Source: Sorangium cellulosum
GTDB taxonomy: Bacteria > Myxococcota_A > Polyangia > Polyangiales > Polyangiaceae
Length of the DNA: 51,653 bases
Direction: 5' to 3'
Assembly (NCBI GenBank): GCA_020720045.1
Contig: DYPH01000028.1
Location: 1-51,653 of the forward strand
Numbering within the stretch: position 1 is the first letter of the stretch; every line of letters begins with the position of its first letter. The notes under the pieces are model-generated. The model searched no databases and was not told the DNA's origin. It was given only the letters and a program-made list of their open reading frames with translations. Shown here piece by piece: positions 1-9,664 of this stretch. The position numbers and the translations under genes were made by a program.

Positions 1-2118
1 CGCGAGGACGTGTCGCACTCCGAAAAGGAGATTCCGAGCAGCTACCTAGGGCTGGCACACGGTCGGGGGCCGTTCGCGAGTCCTCTTGGCGCCGGAACAG
101 AAACGGCGCGGCATGGGGATGCACCGAGAGACCGAGCGCGTTCGCCGCCGTCCAGACGCGCGCGACGATCCGCCCCCCGTTCAGCCACGTTTCGGGGGCG
201 TTCTCGTCGCCGAGGTCCCCTTCCAGCACCGCGAAGGCATCACTCGCGACAAGATCGTCGGTGCTGCCTACGGCGAGCCCGAGGCCTCCGTCAACGGCGC
301 GGATGGCGTCGAGGTGGCGCCGGTGGACAAGCACGGCCAGGCCGGCCGCATCGGCCGCGGAGAGCTCCAAACTTGCGAGTTCAAGCCCATCCCCGGTCGC
401 GATCGCGTCGTCGCGATCGCGTCGAAGTTCTTTCACAATTTCTTCGTGGAGCGACTCCTCAACCCACCGGCCGCGGTCCACGCGACCGAGGATCTCGCCG
501 AGGGTCCCCAGCGCCGACGGGTCGGTGAATAGCCGCAGCGAAGCCGGACCGGCCGCTTCCACGAGCGCTGCGTGCGCCCCGTCGGCGAGGGGCGTCCGCT
601 TCAGGCTCCGTCGCCGGTTCGTCGTCCGGGCAAGCGCCTTCTCGAAGGTGGCCGCGGCACCGGGCGGCACATCGCCGCGGGGGCCGAGCGAAACGCGAAC
701 GACGGCGTGATCGTCTGTATTTTCGAGAGAAACGGTCGCCCGGTAGCCGAGGGTAGCAGCCGCCAGAACTGCATTCTCCGCCGCTGCTCCCAGGGCGAGG
801 AAGCTCGGAAATCGGCCGTACGGCGCCATTCGCGCATCCCGCGAGCGATCGTGGTGAATGCAAAGTGCATTCATTTCACCGGTAAACCACCACGGTTGCG
901 CGTTCCCCGCGGACGGCGCCCGGTGGGCCGCTTCCGCGAGAAACCGAAGCTCGGATTTTGTGTCGCGAGCCCCTACAAGCGTTGGGCGATCGCGTTCGGG
1001 GTCGACCACCGCTTGCGCTGGCGTCCCAGGGGCCCGTCCGCCAGGCAGCGGTGTCGGAGGTTCTTCGGCGACGTCATTTTCCGCCGCCACAATCTTTCGA
1101 AGGTCGATGTAGAAGCGCCCGGAAGCTTCGAATTCATTGAGAAAAAACGTCGCACGGTGTCGGTCACGACGGCGCCGCCAAGAACGACCGCCGAGGCGAG
1201 TTGAGGCCAGGACGAGATCGTCGAGTCGATGTCAATCAGGCTCGCCGCCATGCGTGACGTCATTCGTTCTGGGGGCACAATCCGCAAGAAGAGCGGGACC
1301 TTCTCCTTGCTCGTAAGCCGGTCGAGTGTCTTCGAGTCGATGCCATCCGTGCGTCCGTGGAAAATCGGTCTCTCCGGCTCCCGATCGAAGCGTTCGACGT
1401 CGAGCATGCCCGCGTCGCTCGTCTCCATCACTACCGGGATCCGCCGCGCGCGGGCCGCTTCGCGCAATCGCAGTTTGAGTCCCAACGAGTCGCACTCCTC
1501 CACCAGCAGGTCGACGCCGTCGAGGAAGTGATCGAGGTTCCCGTCGGTCACCCCTTCCGGAAGGAGGATCACCGCCGCAAAGGGGTCAATTTCCCAGATC
1601 TTTCGAGCGGCGATCGTTGTCTTTGGGAGGCCTACCCAGGCGAGCGGCGCCTGGAGGCGATTGAGATTGGACACGGCGAGCGTATCGAAATCGGCGAGCA
1701 CGAAATGGCCCCCCACCCCTTCCTGGGCGAGCGTCGTAGCGACGGCGAGACCGACGGAGAGTCCTGCAATCGCAACCTTTTTCGACGCGAGAATCGCCTG
1801 CTCTCGCCGGGTGATCTTGTTCCGATTGCGGTCGCAGCGAAGCTCGCGGAAGGCCGCCTCCGGGAGGAGTCGCACGAGGTGACGGCTCCACGGGAAGTAC
1901 ACGTACGACCCGAACTCGGTTCGGGGGAGTCCTCCGAGGATCCTATCAATGGCCTCTACTCGTCCGCGTTCATCATTTTTCAAACGTGGAAAAAGGGCTG
2001 TGACCCAGTCGTGTAGTTGCTCTTCGAGGGTGTCGACGAAGGTGACCGTCGGATCCAAACGAAGCGCTTCAAGCTCGTCGGATTGCACCGAGGCTTCGAA
2101 AACAACAGGTTTTTCCAT
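1..2118 (-). CDS. ThiF/E1-like adenylyltransferase fused to a nitroreductase-like domain; apparent -1 frameshift; 3' end outside window
   Basis: The N-terminal part (2118 down to about 1141, 326 residues) is an E1/ThiF-like NAD/ATP-binding fold: a dinucleotide loop around VAIAGLSVGLA and the family motif DFDTLAVSNLNRL. The zero frame then stops at 973 after an unconvincing Arg-rich tail. The -1 frame from 1141 continues as convincing protein to base 2, including the flavin nitroreductase signature APSAGNAQPWWF. This domain order (ThiF then nitroreductase, about 700 residues) is that of the mycobacterial Rv1355c/MoeY-type proteins. The frames join at six Ts on the coding strand, read T|TTT|TTC, a classic slippery heptamer; an indel would look the same. 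The start at 2118 has a GGGAGGGAG ribosome site just upstream, 28 bp after the PilZ gene, so the two may be cotranscribed. The substrate is unknown. Confidence 0.82.
1141..1149 (-). other. Putative -1 frameshift site U_UUU_UUC
   Basis: On the coding (minus) strand the codons CGT TTT TTC occur where the ThiF-domain frame ends. Re-pairing one base back gives CTC AAT GAA TTC and enters the frame that encodes the nitroreductase domain. The heptamer has the X|XXY|YYZ form in the correct register. The alternative is a lost base in a 7-T run, by sequencing error or mutation. Confidence 0.5.
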
Positions 2119-2146
2119 GACTCCCTCCCAAAGGTGTACCCGGTCG

Positions 2147-4498
2147 CTAGGGGCCCAACAGATGCTGCAAGAAGAAGCGGAGGTGATCTCGGCGGACCGT
2201 GAACGACCAGCTCCGGCGGTCGGAATGGCGCGAAAGGTAGGGAAGGCGCTCGACCAGCGGCGTCGGGACGAGACCGAAGAGGAACGGTCGGCCCGCCTCC
2301 CGCACGCGGGCAAGCATCGGTGTCAGGAGCGCGCGAACGATCGCGTCGTCGCCTTCCCGGTCGCGGTTCTCAAAGAGGAACAACCGGAACGTCGTGAACC
2401 CCTCGAACAAATTGATTCCCGGCGACGACCACTCCAGAAGCGCCGCCCCGACGGCAACCCCGTCGCGGTGGGCGACGAACACGATGCGCCTCCGCTCGAG
2501 GCCAATCGCTGAGAAACGCTCATGAATCGGTCCTAGGCGAAGCCACCGGGCGCCAAGATCTTCTGAGCGCAACAGGAGGCCGCGCTCGGTCGCGAGGACG
2601 TGGCGCTCAACCCGTTCCAGGTCGCCATCGTTCGCCTCACGAACGTCAACCCCCGCCGACGGACGTATTTCGGTCTCGCGCGGCAAGACGACGTGGGCGA
2701 AAACGCGTAGGTCGATCGCGTTTGGATCGTGGTCTTTTCGCGCAAAGTCGCCGAAACGACTCTCTGGAAAGGCGTTCCCAACGAAGAAGAACGCGCGGAT
2801 GTATTCGTAGTCGGACTGCCCTTCGAGATACTGAAGAATACCTGATTGAACGCGCCGACCAAAGCCGCGTCCGGGGAGTGCGGCATGATGCTGCATGACG
2901 AGCGTTCGCCGATAGCCACGCACCAAGCTGATGTAGGCGAGAATCTCCGCTTCTCCGCGAAAAGCGGCAGCGCGAAAGAGATCGGCTGGGGCGTGTCTGA
3001 GCGCTTCATGGGTTCGCTCGGACTGTGGCATCAACGGGGCGATCAGCGTTTCCATCTGCTCAGAAAGAAAATGGGACCCTCGGAACAAATCGAGAAGATT
3101 CTCGAAGGTCACCATTGAACCGTCAACGATACCGGGGACGGCGAGGCGAGCGAATAGTGCCGGTAGTGCCGCACTCGATGCACGATCTGGCTCGAAAGAC
3201 AAACCGAGAAGTGTGCCGCCGTCTGAGGGGGCATCATCGTCGTCAACTGCGAGGTTTCTGAGGATGGCCCGGCCGCGAAGGGTGGCACCATCGATTCGCA
3301 GCGAAACGCGATCAAATACAGTTCCGATTGGAATCGGCATGCCATTCGGGACCGACCACCGCATGCGGAAACCGTTCGCTCCGACGTCGACCACCCGCCC
3401 GGAGGCCTTCTCGAGAAACAGCGGTGATTGGAGCTCCGCAGAGCTCTCAGCGAGCGACGCCGTTTCATGGCGCACCGTGCGCCGCGCATCGACCTCTTCA
3501 ATCAGGGAAGGCAGCTTCAGAAGTAGCCCGGCCCGCTCTCCGCGTTCTCTTTGTAGAACGAGCGTTGTAAAACGCGATAAGCACTCTCGAAATCGGAAGC
3601 TCACAACGACGGGGGTTAGCGCTTCAAACGGGAGATCCCCCGAAAAATGCAGCTCAACTTCATTGCATGTTACGCGAGACGCAGCGACGACCACCGGCGC
3701 TCGATGTTCGTGTCCGTCCCCCTCCGCCGTCACCGTCAGCGCCTCTCCGCGTGTGAGCGCGCCGCGCAACAGTGCGAGGCAGCGCCACCCGAGGACTTGC
3801 CGTTGCCAGGGCGGTGGGGCGGCCGGGCCCCGTGGGCGGTCGAAGCTTGCGGTAATTCGGTAGCGGCCGTCGTCGAGGTAGACAGTTCGGACTTGCAGTG
3901 AAAGATCGACGACCGCTTCTGAGCCATCCTTCGCGACGACGACGGACGCTGGTTCGAGAATCGAACCGACGAGGAAACGCTCCATGTCGTCGCCGGTTTC
4001 CGCGAAGAAGGAGATCTCGTCCGTCGAGATTTCTGCGACGGCGTGGGTTCCCGGGAAGCCATCTGCATCCGTTGCCGGGAGCACCAAACGCAGCATGCGC
4101 GCGTCGCGGCGTGGCAGGCGGTGGTGGGGCTTCGCGAGGGTCGAGAGAAGCGTCGTGAGCTCGCGGAGGTCGGCCGTGTGCTCGAAGGGCGCTCCGCGGC
4201 TCGCCTCGAGAAGCTCTTCGTCGGCGAGGTGAGGGCCGACGAAGATCACCAGCAGGCCACGCCGAAGTCGCTGTAATTTTGTATAAAGTCCCGGTCGAAA
4301 CCGGGCGATCGCAACCTCTGCCTCTAGGAGCGGGCTGTCGCCAAGCTCGTCGACCGTCATCGTCCCAGCGAGCGCGAGACCGACGAGCCGCGGATCGCCG
4401 CCGTTGGTCGCTTGCGCGAGAAATGCCGTGTACGGGTCGTCTGGCTCAAGCAGCGACAGGATTCGAAGCGCGGGCGGCGGAAGGGAGGAGACCACCAT
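2147..4498 (-). CDS. PilZ-like domain protein with C-terminal GNAT-like domain
   Basis: A 783-residue cytosolic protein with no signal peptide or membrane segment. Residues about 330-450 look like a PilZ domain (c-di-GMP binding family), with an RxxxR-type motif (ARRTVRHE) followed by VDVGANGFRM, where the usual D/NxSxxG serine is replaced. Residues about 615-780 resemble an acetyltransferase fold, with VREANDGDLERVERH and then FVAHRDGVAVGAALLEW. The first 300 residues are not recognised. The start at MVVSSLPPP is chosen because the open frame upstream has shadow-like composition; no clear ribosome site decides it. The gene lies between EamA and the ThiF gene on the same strand. PilZ regulation of a GNAT-like activity is inference. 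Confidence 0.68.
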   Translation of the reverse strand: MVVSSLPPPALRILSLLEPDDPYTAFLAQATNGGDPRLVGLALAGTMTVDELGDSPLLEAEVAIARFRPGLYTKLQRLRRGLLVIFVGPHLADEELLEASRGAPFEHTADLRELTTLLSTLAKPHHRLPRRDARMLRLVLPATDADGFPGTHAVAEISTDEISFFAETGDDMERFLVGSILEPASVVVAKDGSEAVVDLSLQVRTVYLDDGRYRITASFDRPRGPAAPPPWQRQVLGWRCLALLRGALTRGEALTVTAEGDGHEHRAPVVVAASRVTCNEVELHFSGDLPFEALTPVVVSFRFRECLSRFTTLVLQRERGERAGLLLKLPSLIEEVDARRTVRHETASLAESSAELQSPLFLEKASGRVVDVGANGFRMRWSVPNGMPIPIGTVFDRVSLRIDGATLRGRAILRNLAVDDDDAPSDGGTLLGLSFEPDRASSAALPALFARLAVPGIVDGSMVTFENLLDLFRGSHFLSEQMETLIAPLMPQSERTHEALRHAPADLFRAAAFRGEAEILAYISLVRGYRRTLVMQHHAALPGRGFGRRVQSGILQYLEGQSDYEYIRAFFFVGNAFPESRFGDFARKDHDPNAIDLRVFAHVVLPRETEIRPSAGVDVREANDGDLERVERHVLATERGLLLRSEDLGARWLRLGPIHERFSAIGLERRRIVFVAHRDGVAVGAALLEWSSPGINLFEGFTTFRLFLFENRDREGDDAIVRALLTPMLARVREAGRPFLFGLVPTPLVERLPYLSRHSDRRSWSFTVRRDHLRFFLQHLLGP

Positions 4499-4650
4499 GG
4501 CGTTCGAACGACGATACGTGGCCGTCCCGAGCCGTCTTGGAAAATCGAACAAATGTACGTTCAATTCGGAGGCTTGGTCGCAGCTTCGCGCACACTGGTC
4601 CAGGCATGTCGCGCGGGCATCGGTGCGCAAGTCCCTGAAAATCCTGATCG

Positions 4651-5679
4651 CTACGGCGGCTCGGTTCCCCCTGTCGACGGTTCCGTCGCGCCCCCGACGC
4701 GCGAGGGGGCATCCCCCAGCTCGTTGCCCGCGGTGCGGCCGAGTGCCGAAGCCAAACTCTGAAGCGCCACCGCACTGACGATCACTCCCCCTCCGAAAAG
4801 GGCAGACTTTCCGGGAATTTCTGCCTGAAAAAGGAAGAGCCAGAGGGGGGTCAGCAACGGTTCCACCGTTGCAAGGAGCGAGCTTTCGACGGCCCGCAGG
4901 TGGCGCACAGCGATGCCGTAGAGAATGTAAGGTACACCGATTTGGAAGGTCCCGAGCAGGAAGAGGATGCCCAGATCTCCGCCCGACGGGCGATGGGACG
5001 CGACGGCGGGGACACAAATCAATGCAGCAATAGCATTTCCCAACGTCATCGATACAATGGGGGCAACTGTCGTTTCGGCCAAAGATATCGAGGTGCCCTC
5101 AGTGGAGCCTGCCGGGCGATCGCGGAGAGCTCGCTCCTCCGCCAGCATGAACAGCGGGAGGCCCGCAAATCCGAAGCTTGAGAGGACGGCAAACGCGTTC
5201 CCGGCCAATTCCCCTGGTGCGAGCTTGCCACCGAAAAAGATTGCCAGGCCGAGTAGGCAGCCGACGATCGCGAAACCATCCGCAAAACGAAGTTTCTCGT
5301 GGAGGATCGGCCAAGCGAAGATGGCTACGTAAATTGGACCAGAATACTGGATAAGAATCGCATTTGATGGTGATCCAATCTTTGCGGAAATGACGAACGT
5401 CACCACCATGAGCGCGTAAGAGAGAGCAGCGCCCCACACCCGCCACCGTCGGAACAGAGGGGCCAGGCGGGCCCGGTTGCGACGGGCCCGAAGGACGGCG
5501 TCGAGCGCCATCACCGGAATCGCAAAGAGCGCGCGATAGCCGGCGATGGCGAGGGGAGGGAGATCGATGCTCTTCACGCCGATGCCGCCGCCGCTCCACA
5601 GAACCGCCGCAGCGATCACCAGGACGACTCCCAGCAACCGTCTTTGCGACCCAGCCCCGCCCTTCGCTTCCGATTCCAC
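4651..5679 (-). CDS. EamA/DMT-superfamily transporter
   Basis: A 342-residue integral membrane protein with about ten hydrophobic segments and the internal duplication typical of EamA (drug/metabolite transporter) proteins. It starts LLGVVLVIAAAVLWSGGGIGVK, and the second half has the conserved pattern ending LRAVESSLLATVEPLLTPLW. Family members export metabolites or amino acids across the inner membrane; the substrate cannot be read from sequence. It diverges from the ElyC-like gene across a 104-bp gap and lies 152 bp upstream of the PilZ gene. The hydrophilic tail is rich in Gly, Thr and Pro. Confidence 0.87.
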   Translation of the reverse strand: MESEAKGGAGSQRRLLGVVLVIAAAVLWSGGGIGVKSIDLPPLAIAGYRALFAIPVMALDAVLRARRNRARLAPLFRRWRVWGAALSYALMVVTFVISAKIGSPSNAILIQYSGPIYVAIFAWPILHEKLRFADGFAIVGCLLGLAIFFGGKLAPGELAGNAFAVLSSFGFAGLPLFMLAEERALRDRPAGSTEGTSISLAETTVAPIVSMTLGNAIAALICVPAVASHRPSGGDLGILFLLGTFQIGVPYILYGIAVRHLRAVESSLLATVEPLLTPLWLFLFQAEIPGKSALFGGGVIVSAVALQSLASALGRTAGNELGDAPSRVGGATEPSTGGTEPP

Positions 5680-5783
5680 GCGGCGCGTCTACTCGGTTTT
5701 CTTGCTTTCGGGGCGGCCCGAGCGCACGTCGGCGTCGGCGTGTCGAGGTGTCGTGCTAGAAACCGCTTCGGAGAATCCTGACA

Positions 5784-6557
5784 GTGTTCTATTTTCTTTC
5801 GAAGACCCTTGATCTCTTGATTAGTCCGCTGTGCTGGGTCCTTGTACTGATCGCAGCCGGATTCTTTCGTCGATTTGAAGCGCATCGAAAGAAGTTTCTC
5901 GCATCTTCAATTGCCATTATATGGATATTTGGCCTTGAGCCGGTTGCCAATGGCATGTGGCGCCTTCTCGAGAGCGACGCCGGACCACCGCCGCCACCCG
6001 AGGCACGCTGGGAGGCGGTTGTGCTCCTCGGCGGAGTGGTCGATCCGGCGGCCGATCCCTCAGTCGTTGCCGCCAATGGTGCATCCTACAACGATAACGT
6101 GGAGCGGTTGCTTCGAACCTTTGAGCTCCTTCGGAGTGATCGGGCGAAGGTCGCCATTCTCTCCGGATCGATGGGGGATCGAGACCCGGATTCTGAGGCC
6201 CACCGCCTTGGACGCCAGCTGGAAGCATGGGGGATTGCACGCGAGCGTATCGTGATTGAACCCCGCGCGATGAATACCCGGGAAAATGCCGTTTTCTCGG
6301 CTGAAATTCTTAAGGCGCGGGGTATTGAGAGATTCGTGATCGTGACTTCTGCGTTTCATATGGAGCGAAGTCGCGAGTGTTTCTCAGCCGTCGGCCTCCA
6401 TCCCGACACCTATCCCGTCGACATCCGAACGCACCCATTTGGCGTCACGTTCGCCTCGTTCGCGCCGCGGGCGAGCGCGTTTGAGGTGAGTTCCGCCGCG
6501 CTTCGCGAGGGGTTCGGTCGGTGGGTGTATCGTGCACGGGGTTACGCAAAGCGTTAA
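5784..6557 (+). CDS. YdcF/ElyC family (DUF218) membrane protein
   Basis: A 257-residue protein with two N-terminal membrane helices (residues about 8-30 and 40-56), followed by the DUF218 fold. Motifs are VVLLGG, an AILSGS strand, the EPRAMNTRENA motif and VTSAFHMERS, all typical of YdcF/SanA/ElyC proteins linked to envelope biogenesis and lipid-carrier metabolism in other bacteria. The GTG start is supported by GGAGA about ten bases upstream. The first half is less GC-rich than its neighbours. It is followed 78 bp later by the phosphoesterase gene on the same strand. Confidence 0.83.
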   Translation: MFYFLSKTLDLLISPLCWVLVLIAAGFFRRFEAHRKKFLASSIAIIWIFGLEPVANGMWRLLESDAGPPPPPEARWEAVVLLGGVVDPAADPSVVAANGASYNDNVERLLRTFELLRSDRAKVAILSGSMGDRDPDSEAHRLGRQLEAWGIARERIVIEPRAMNTRENAVFSAEILKARGIERFVIVTSAFHMERSRECFSAVGLHPDTYPVDIRTHPFGVTFASFAPRASAFEVSSAALREGFGRWVYRARGYAKR

Positions 6558-6635
6558 GTGTGGCGGGGAGATTTGGCGGAATTTCCGACCAAATCGTCGC
6601 GAAATCGCGAGCCCGTTTCCGCTAGCTTGCTTTGC

Positions 6636-8201
6636 ATGCGGCCCCTAGCTCTCGCGTTCTCGCCCCGTCTTCGCCTCGCCCTTGCTCCGCTGCTTGCCGC
6701 GGTCGCCTTCGCCGCCTGCGCCAAAGACGACGGCCCGGTCGCCTACTCCCCGGTGCTCCTCCCACCGTTGACCGGTGTGAAGACGACGACGGAAGTTTTC
6801 AAGCGCCCGAAGACCGAACGCAAGAGCTTCAAGGACACCCTCAACCCTGCGGGACCGGAAGCGCTCGACGACTACCTCGCGAAGGGCTGGGGGGACGAGG
6901 TCGAGGAGCCGGGAGAGCCCTACGACGTACGCAGCCTTGATGGCTCGACGCCGCCGGCGCCCGGCGCAAATGCTAAGCGAATCCTGAAGTTTGCGCACAT
7001 GCCCGATCTCCAGCTCATGGACGACGAGTCGCCGACGCGCGTGACCGAACTCGACAGCGCCGGCGCGACGAGCTCAGCCCTTCGCCCGCAAGACGGCGAG
7101 ATTTGTCGCATGGTCAACGCGTCGGTCCGCACCTTGAATGTTCTCCACGCGAAGGACCCCTTCAATTTCCTCCTCCTTGGGGGCGACAATGCCGATAACG
7201 CTCAGCAAAACGAGGTCGGTTGGGTTCTGGATATTCTTGGGGGAAACCCGAACGTCAAATGTGATTCTGGCGACGCAGATGACCCCGTTTCTGGTCCAAA
7301 CAATGACGGAAAAGACCCTTTCGTCGCGCCGGGTCTGGCCTTCCCTTTCAAGTGGGTGAACGGCAACCACGACATCAACATGGTTGGGACCTTCGCCCTC
7401 GACGATACCTACAAGAAGCAGGTACTCGGTGCGAGCGCACCTTCAGGGACTCGTAACTATAAAGAAAAAGGGGCACCTTCTCAGAGTGGCGATTTCGTCG
7501 TCCCCGATGCGCGCCGCAAACACCTCGATCGCCCCGAAGTGATGGCCCAGGTGAAAGCGCACGGCGACGGGCACGGGATCGGTGAAGCGCAAGTAAAGTC
7601 GGGGAAAGCAATTTATTCCTTTGATATCGAAGGAACGAACGTCCGTTTCGTGATTCTCGATACCGCCGCAGAGACGGGTGGAGCGGAAGGAATTATCCAC
7701 AAAGCTGACGTTGATGCCTACATCAAGCCTGCGCTCGACGACGCGAAGGCGAAGGGGAAGTGGGTATTCCTTGCCTCCCACCACGCCGTCTCCAGCCTCT
7801 CGACGAACGGCGGGACCTTCGGCAAAGAGGCCCCCGACGCGCTGAAGCCTGAGGAGTGGGAGACGTTCGTCGGTGGCTACACGAACGTCGTGTTCAGCAT
7901 CGTCGGCCACTCCCACGAGCACCGCGTTCGCGGCTATCCGGCCAGTGGCTTTTGGGAGGTCATGACGTCGGCGATTGCCGATTATCCTCATGAATTCAGG
8001 GTTTTGGAGCTCTACGATCAGGACAATGGGTGGCTCATGCTCCGCGCCACCTGCGTCGATTTCTCCTTGGAGAACGACCCCGTCGCCGCCCTGGGGCGGA
8101 AGAAGGGGACCGTCGACGTCGTCTCCGGCTGGACGGCGAGCGACGGGCCTGGCACGAAGGCCGATCGGAACGTCGAGCTCTGGATCAAGAAGCCGAAGTG
8201 A
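6636..8201 (+). CDS. Lipoprotein metallophosphoesterase (calcineurin-like)
   Basis: A 521-residue lipoprotein: the signal peptide ends in the lipobox AFAAC (Cys28). The metallophosphoesterase signatures occur in order: FAHMPDLQLMDDE (a variant of the first D-x-H block), GGDNADN, GNHD, the ASHHAV block and GHSHEHR. These ligands build the two-metal site that hydrolyses phosphomono- or diesters, here on the periplasmic face. The ATG at 6636 is chosen because it gives the signal peptide directly; an upstream in-frame start would bury it. A strong hairpin terminator follows. The substrate is unknown; an N-terminal region of about 100 residues before the first motif is unassigned. Confidence 0.86.
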   Translation: MRPLALAFSPRLRLALAPLLAAVAFAACAKDDGPVAYSPVLLPPLTGVKTTTEVFKRPKTERKSFKDTLNPAGPEALDDYLAKGWGDEVEEPGEPYDVRSLDGSTPPAPGANAKRILKFAHMPDLQLMDDESPTRVTELDSAGATSSALRPQDGEICRMVNASVRTLNVLHAKDPFNFLLLGGDNADNAQQNEVGWVLDILGGNPNVKCDSGDADDPVSGPNNDGKDPFVAPGLAFPFKWVNGNHDINMVGTFALDDTYKKQVLGASAPSGTRNYKEKGAPSQSGDFVVPDARRKHLDRPEVMAQVKAHGDGHGIGEAQVKSGKAIYSFDIEGTNVRFVILDTAAETGGAEGIIHKADVDAYIKPALDDAKAKGKWVFLASHHAVSSLSTNGGTFGKEAPDALKPEEWETFVGGYTNVVFSIVGHSHEHRVRGYPASGFWEVMTSAIADYPHEFRVLELYDQDNGWLMLRATCVDFSLENDPVAALGRKKGTVDVVSGWTASDGPGTKADRNVELWIKKPK

Positions 8202-8229
8202 GTTGCTGAGACTGGCCATCAAATGAAGA

Positions 8230-8257
8230 AAGGTGCCCACAAACGGGGCACCTTTTC
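8230..8257. terminator. Bidirectional rho-independent terminator
   Basis: Nine-base-pair stem AAGGTGCCC / GGGCACCTT around a 7-base loop, with T-rich or A-rich flanks on both sides. It lies between the converging phosphoesterase and aminotransferase genes and can serve both. Confidence 0.85.
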
Positions 8258-8278
8258 TTGTTTGAACGAGCCGAGGAG

Positions 8279-9541
8279 CTAGGAATGAGCGGCGACGAGC
8301 TCTTCGAGGCGGAGAACGGCCTTTTCGAGGGTCTCGAGGGCCGGTCCAAAGGAGAAGCGGACGTGCTTCCGGAAGCGGCTCAGGCGGCGATCGCGGCGCT
8401 TGCCCGGATTGACGTCGAAGAAGTCACCGGGGACGACGATCACCTTTTTATCAAGGGCTGCGCGGAAGAGGCCCATTCCCGTGTTGAGGGGGGCCGGCAG
8501 CTGGGATACGTCCCCCCAGACGTAAAAGGTTCCGTCGGGGATACGGTCGAAACGGACGCCGAGCCGCTCAAGCTTCGAGAGCAGATAGTCCCGCTTCTCG
8601 CGGAAACAATTCTGGATGGCGATCGTTTCTGCGACCACGTGCTCCTCGCTCAATAGCGGGATCGCCGCACGCTGGAGCGGCTTCGAACCGCCGCCATCCA
8701 AGAAGGAACCGGCGCTCGCGAAGCTCTCCATGATCGCCTTCGGACCGAGCGCCCACGTCACGCGCCAGCCCGGGTAGCGCCAGTTCTTCGTGAGGCCGTC
8801 GAAGACCACGATCGGGTCCTTGTCGACGTCGTCGACGTAGCGCGCGGCGCTTTCGACGGGGAGCTGCCCCGGACGCCCGCGGTAGATGTAGTGGGAGTAG
8901 AACTCATCGAGCAAAATCAAGCAGTCGAGGTCGCGTGCTGCCGCTACCCAGGCGTCGAGTTCGGCGCCGGCAACGAGCTTGCCGGTCGGATTGCACGGGT
9001 TGGAGAGCAGCAGCGCCGAGAGGCCGCGCCCCTCAATTTCGCGCCGTAGATCGTCCGGCGTAAACGAGTAGCCGCGCTCCCCTTCGAGGAGGATCGGGAT
9101 TGGCGTGAAAGCCTTGAAGATATCGAGGAGCTCTTCGTAGGCGGTGTAGTCGGGGAGAAAATGGCCGAGGTTGATGCTCCCAAGGCTCGCCGCGGCGCGG
9201 GTCAGCGAGGCGCGGCCACCGCCGGAAACGCAGACGTTCTCCCAGGAGTACTTGGACGATTTATCTTTGCGATACAGGCGGTTGTACAGGTCTGCGATCG
9301 CGATTCGCAGCTCCATAAGCCCCGCGACTGGGGCGTACTCCTGGTCGTCGACGAGGACCGGGACCTCGCGCACCCGTGCGGGGGCACCGGCGATCTCTCC
9401 GGTGTCTGGCTGCCCCTGTCCGAGGTTACACCAGTCGGGGTCTTGCGGGGAAAACCCGGCCTTGACCGCTTCTGTGGTGACGAAAATCACGCCAGTCTTG
9501 GGGACCTGGCGAACCGCATGGAATTCCGTTTCGACGTGCAC
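8279..9541 (-). CDS. PLP-dependent aminotransferase class I/II
   Basis: About 420 residues with the fold-type I aminotransferase motifs: SNPCNPTGK (Asn184), LDEFYSHY (Asp212, Tyr215), the Schiff-base lysine in FDGLTKNWRYPGWR (Lys252) and a substrate-carboxylate Arg in VRFSFG. It transfers amino groups between amino and keto acids; substrate specificity is not readable. The open frame extends to 9634, but that extension crosses the hairpin at 9587-9619, so the start should be downstream. GTG 9541 is my choice because family members begin near FHAVRQVPKTGVI; TTG 9559 with an upstream GGGGAAG is an alternative. Confidence 0.85.
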   Translation of the reverse strand: MHVETEFHAVRQVPKTGVIFVTTEAVKAGFSPQDPDWCNLGQGQPDTGEIAGAPARVREVPVLVDDQEYAPVAGLMELRIAIADLYNRLYRKDKSSKYSWENVCVSGGGRASLTRAAASLGSINLGHFLPDYTAYEELLDIFKAFTPIPILLEGERGYSFTPDDLRREIEGRGLSALLLSNPCNPTGKLVAGAELDAWVAAARDLDCLILLDEFYSHYIYRGRPGQLPVESAARYVDDVDKDPIVVFDGLTKNWRYPGWRVTWALGPKAIMESFASAGSFLDGGGSKPLQRAAIPLLSEEHVVAETIAIQNCFREKRDYLLSKLERLGVRFDRIPDGTFYVWGDVSQLPAPLNTGMGLFRAALDKKVIVVPGDFFDVNPGKRRDRRLSRFRKHVRFSFGPALETLEKAVLRLEELVAAHS

Positions 9542-9586
9542 GCGGCGACCGTAGATCAACGCGCCGCGTCTTCCCCGACAAACGGC

Positions 9587-9619
9587 GGGCGCCCCCCGAG
9601 ATTTCCTCGGAGGGCGCCC
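9587..9619 (-). terminator. Hairpin terminator of the penicillin-acylase-like gene
   Basis: Arms GGGCGCCC...CCGAG and CTCGG...GGGCGCCC close on a 5-base loop with one internal mismatch, 46-78 bases past the stop at 9665. On the minus strand a short CGTTTG stretch follows, so the U-tract is weak. Confidence 0.65.
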
Positions 9620-9664
9620 GAATGCCACAAGCATGGCGTGGAGTGTCAGAACGTCACGGAACCC

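Noticed and set aside
973-1140. Zero-frame C-terminus of the ThiF gene as the true end of the protein
   Set aside because: The 58-residue tail is Arg-rich and unlike the family, whereas the -1 frame gives the expected nitroreductase domain.
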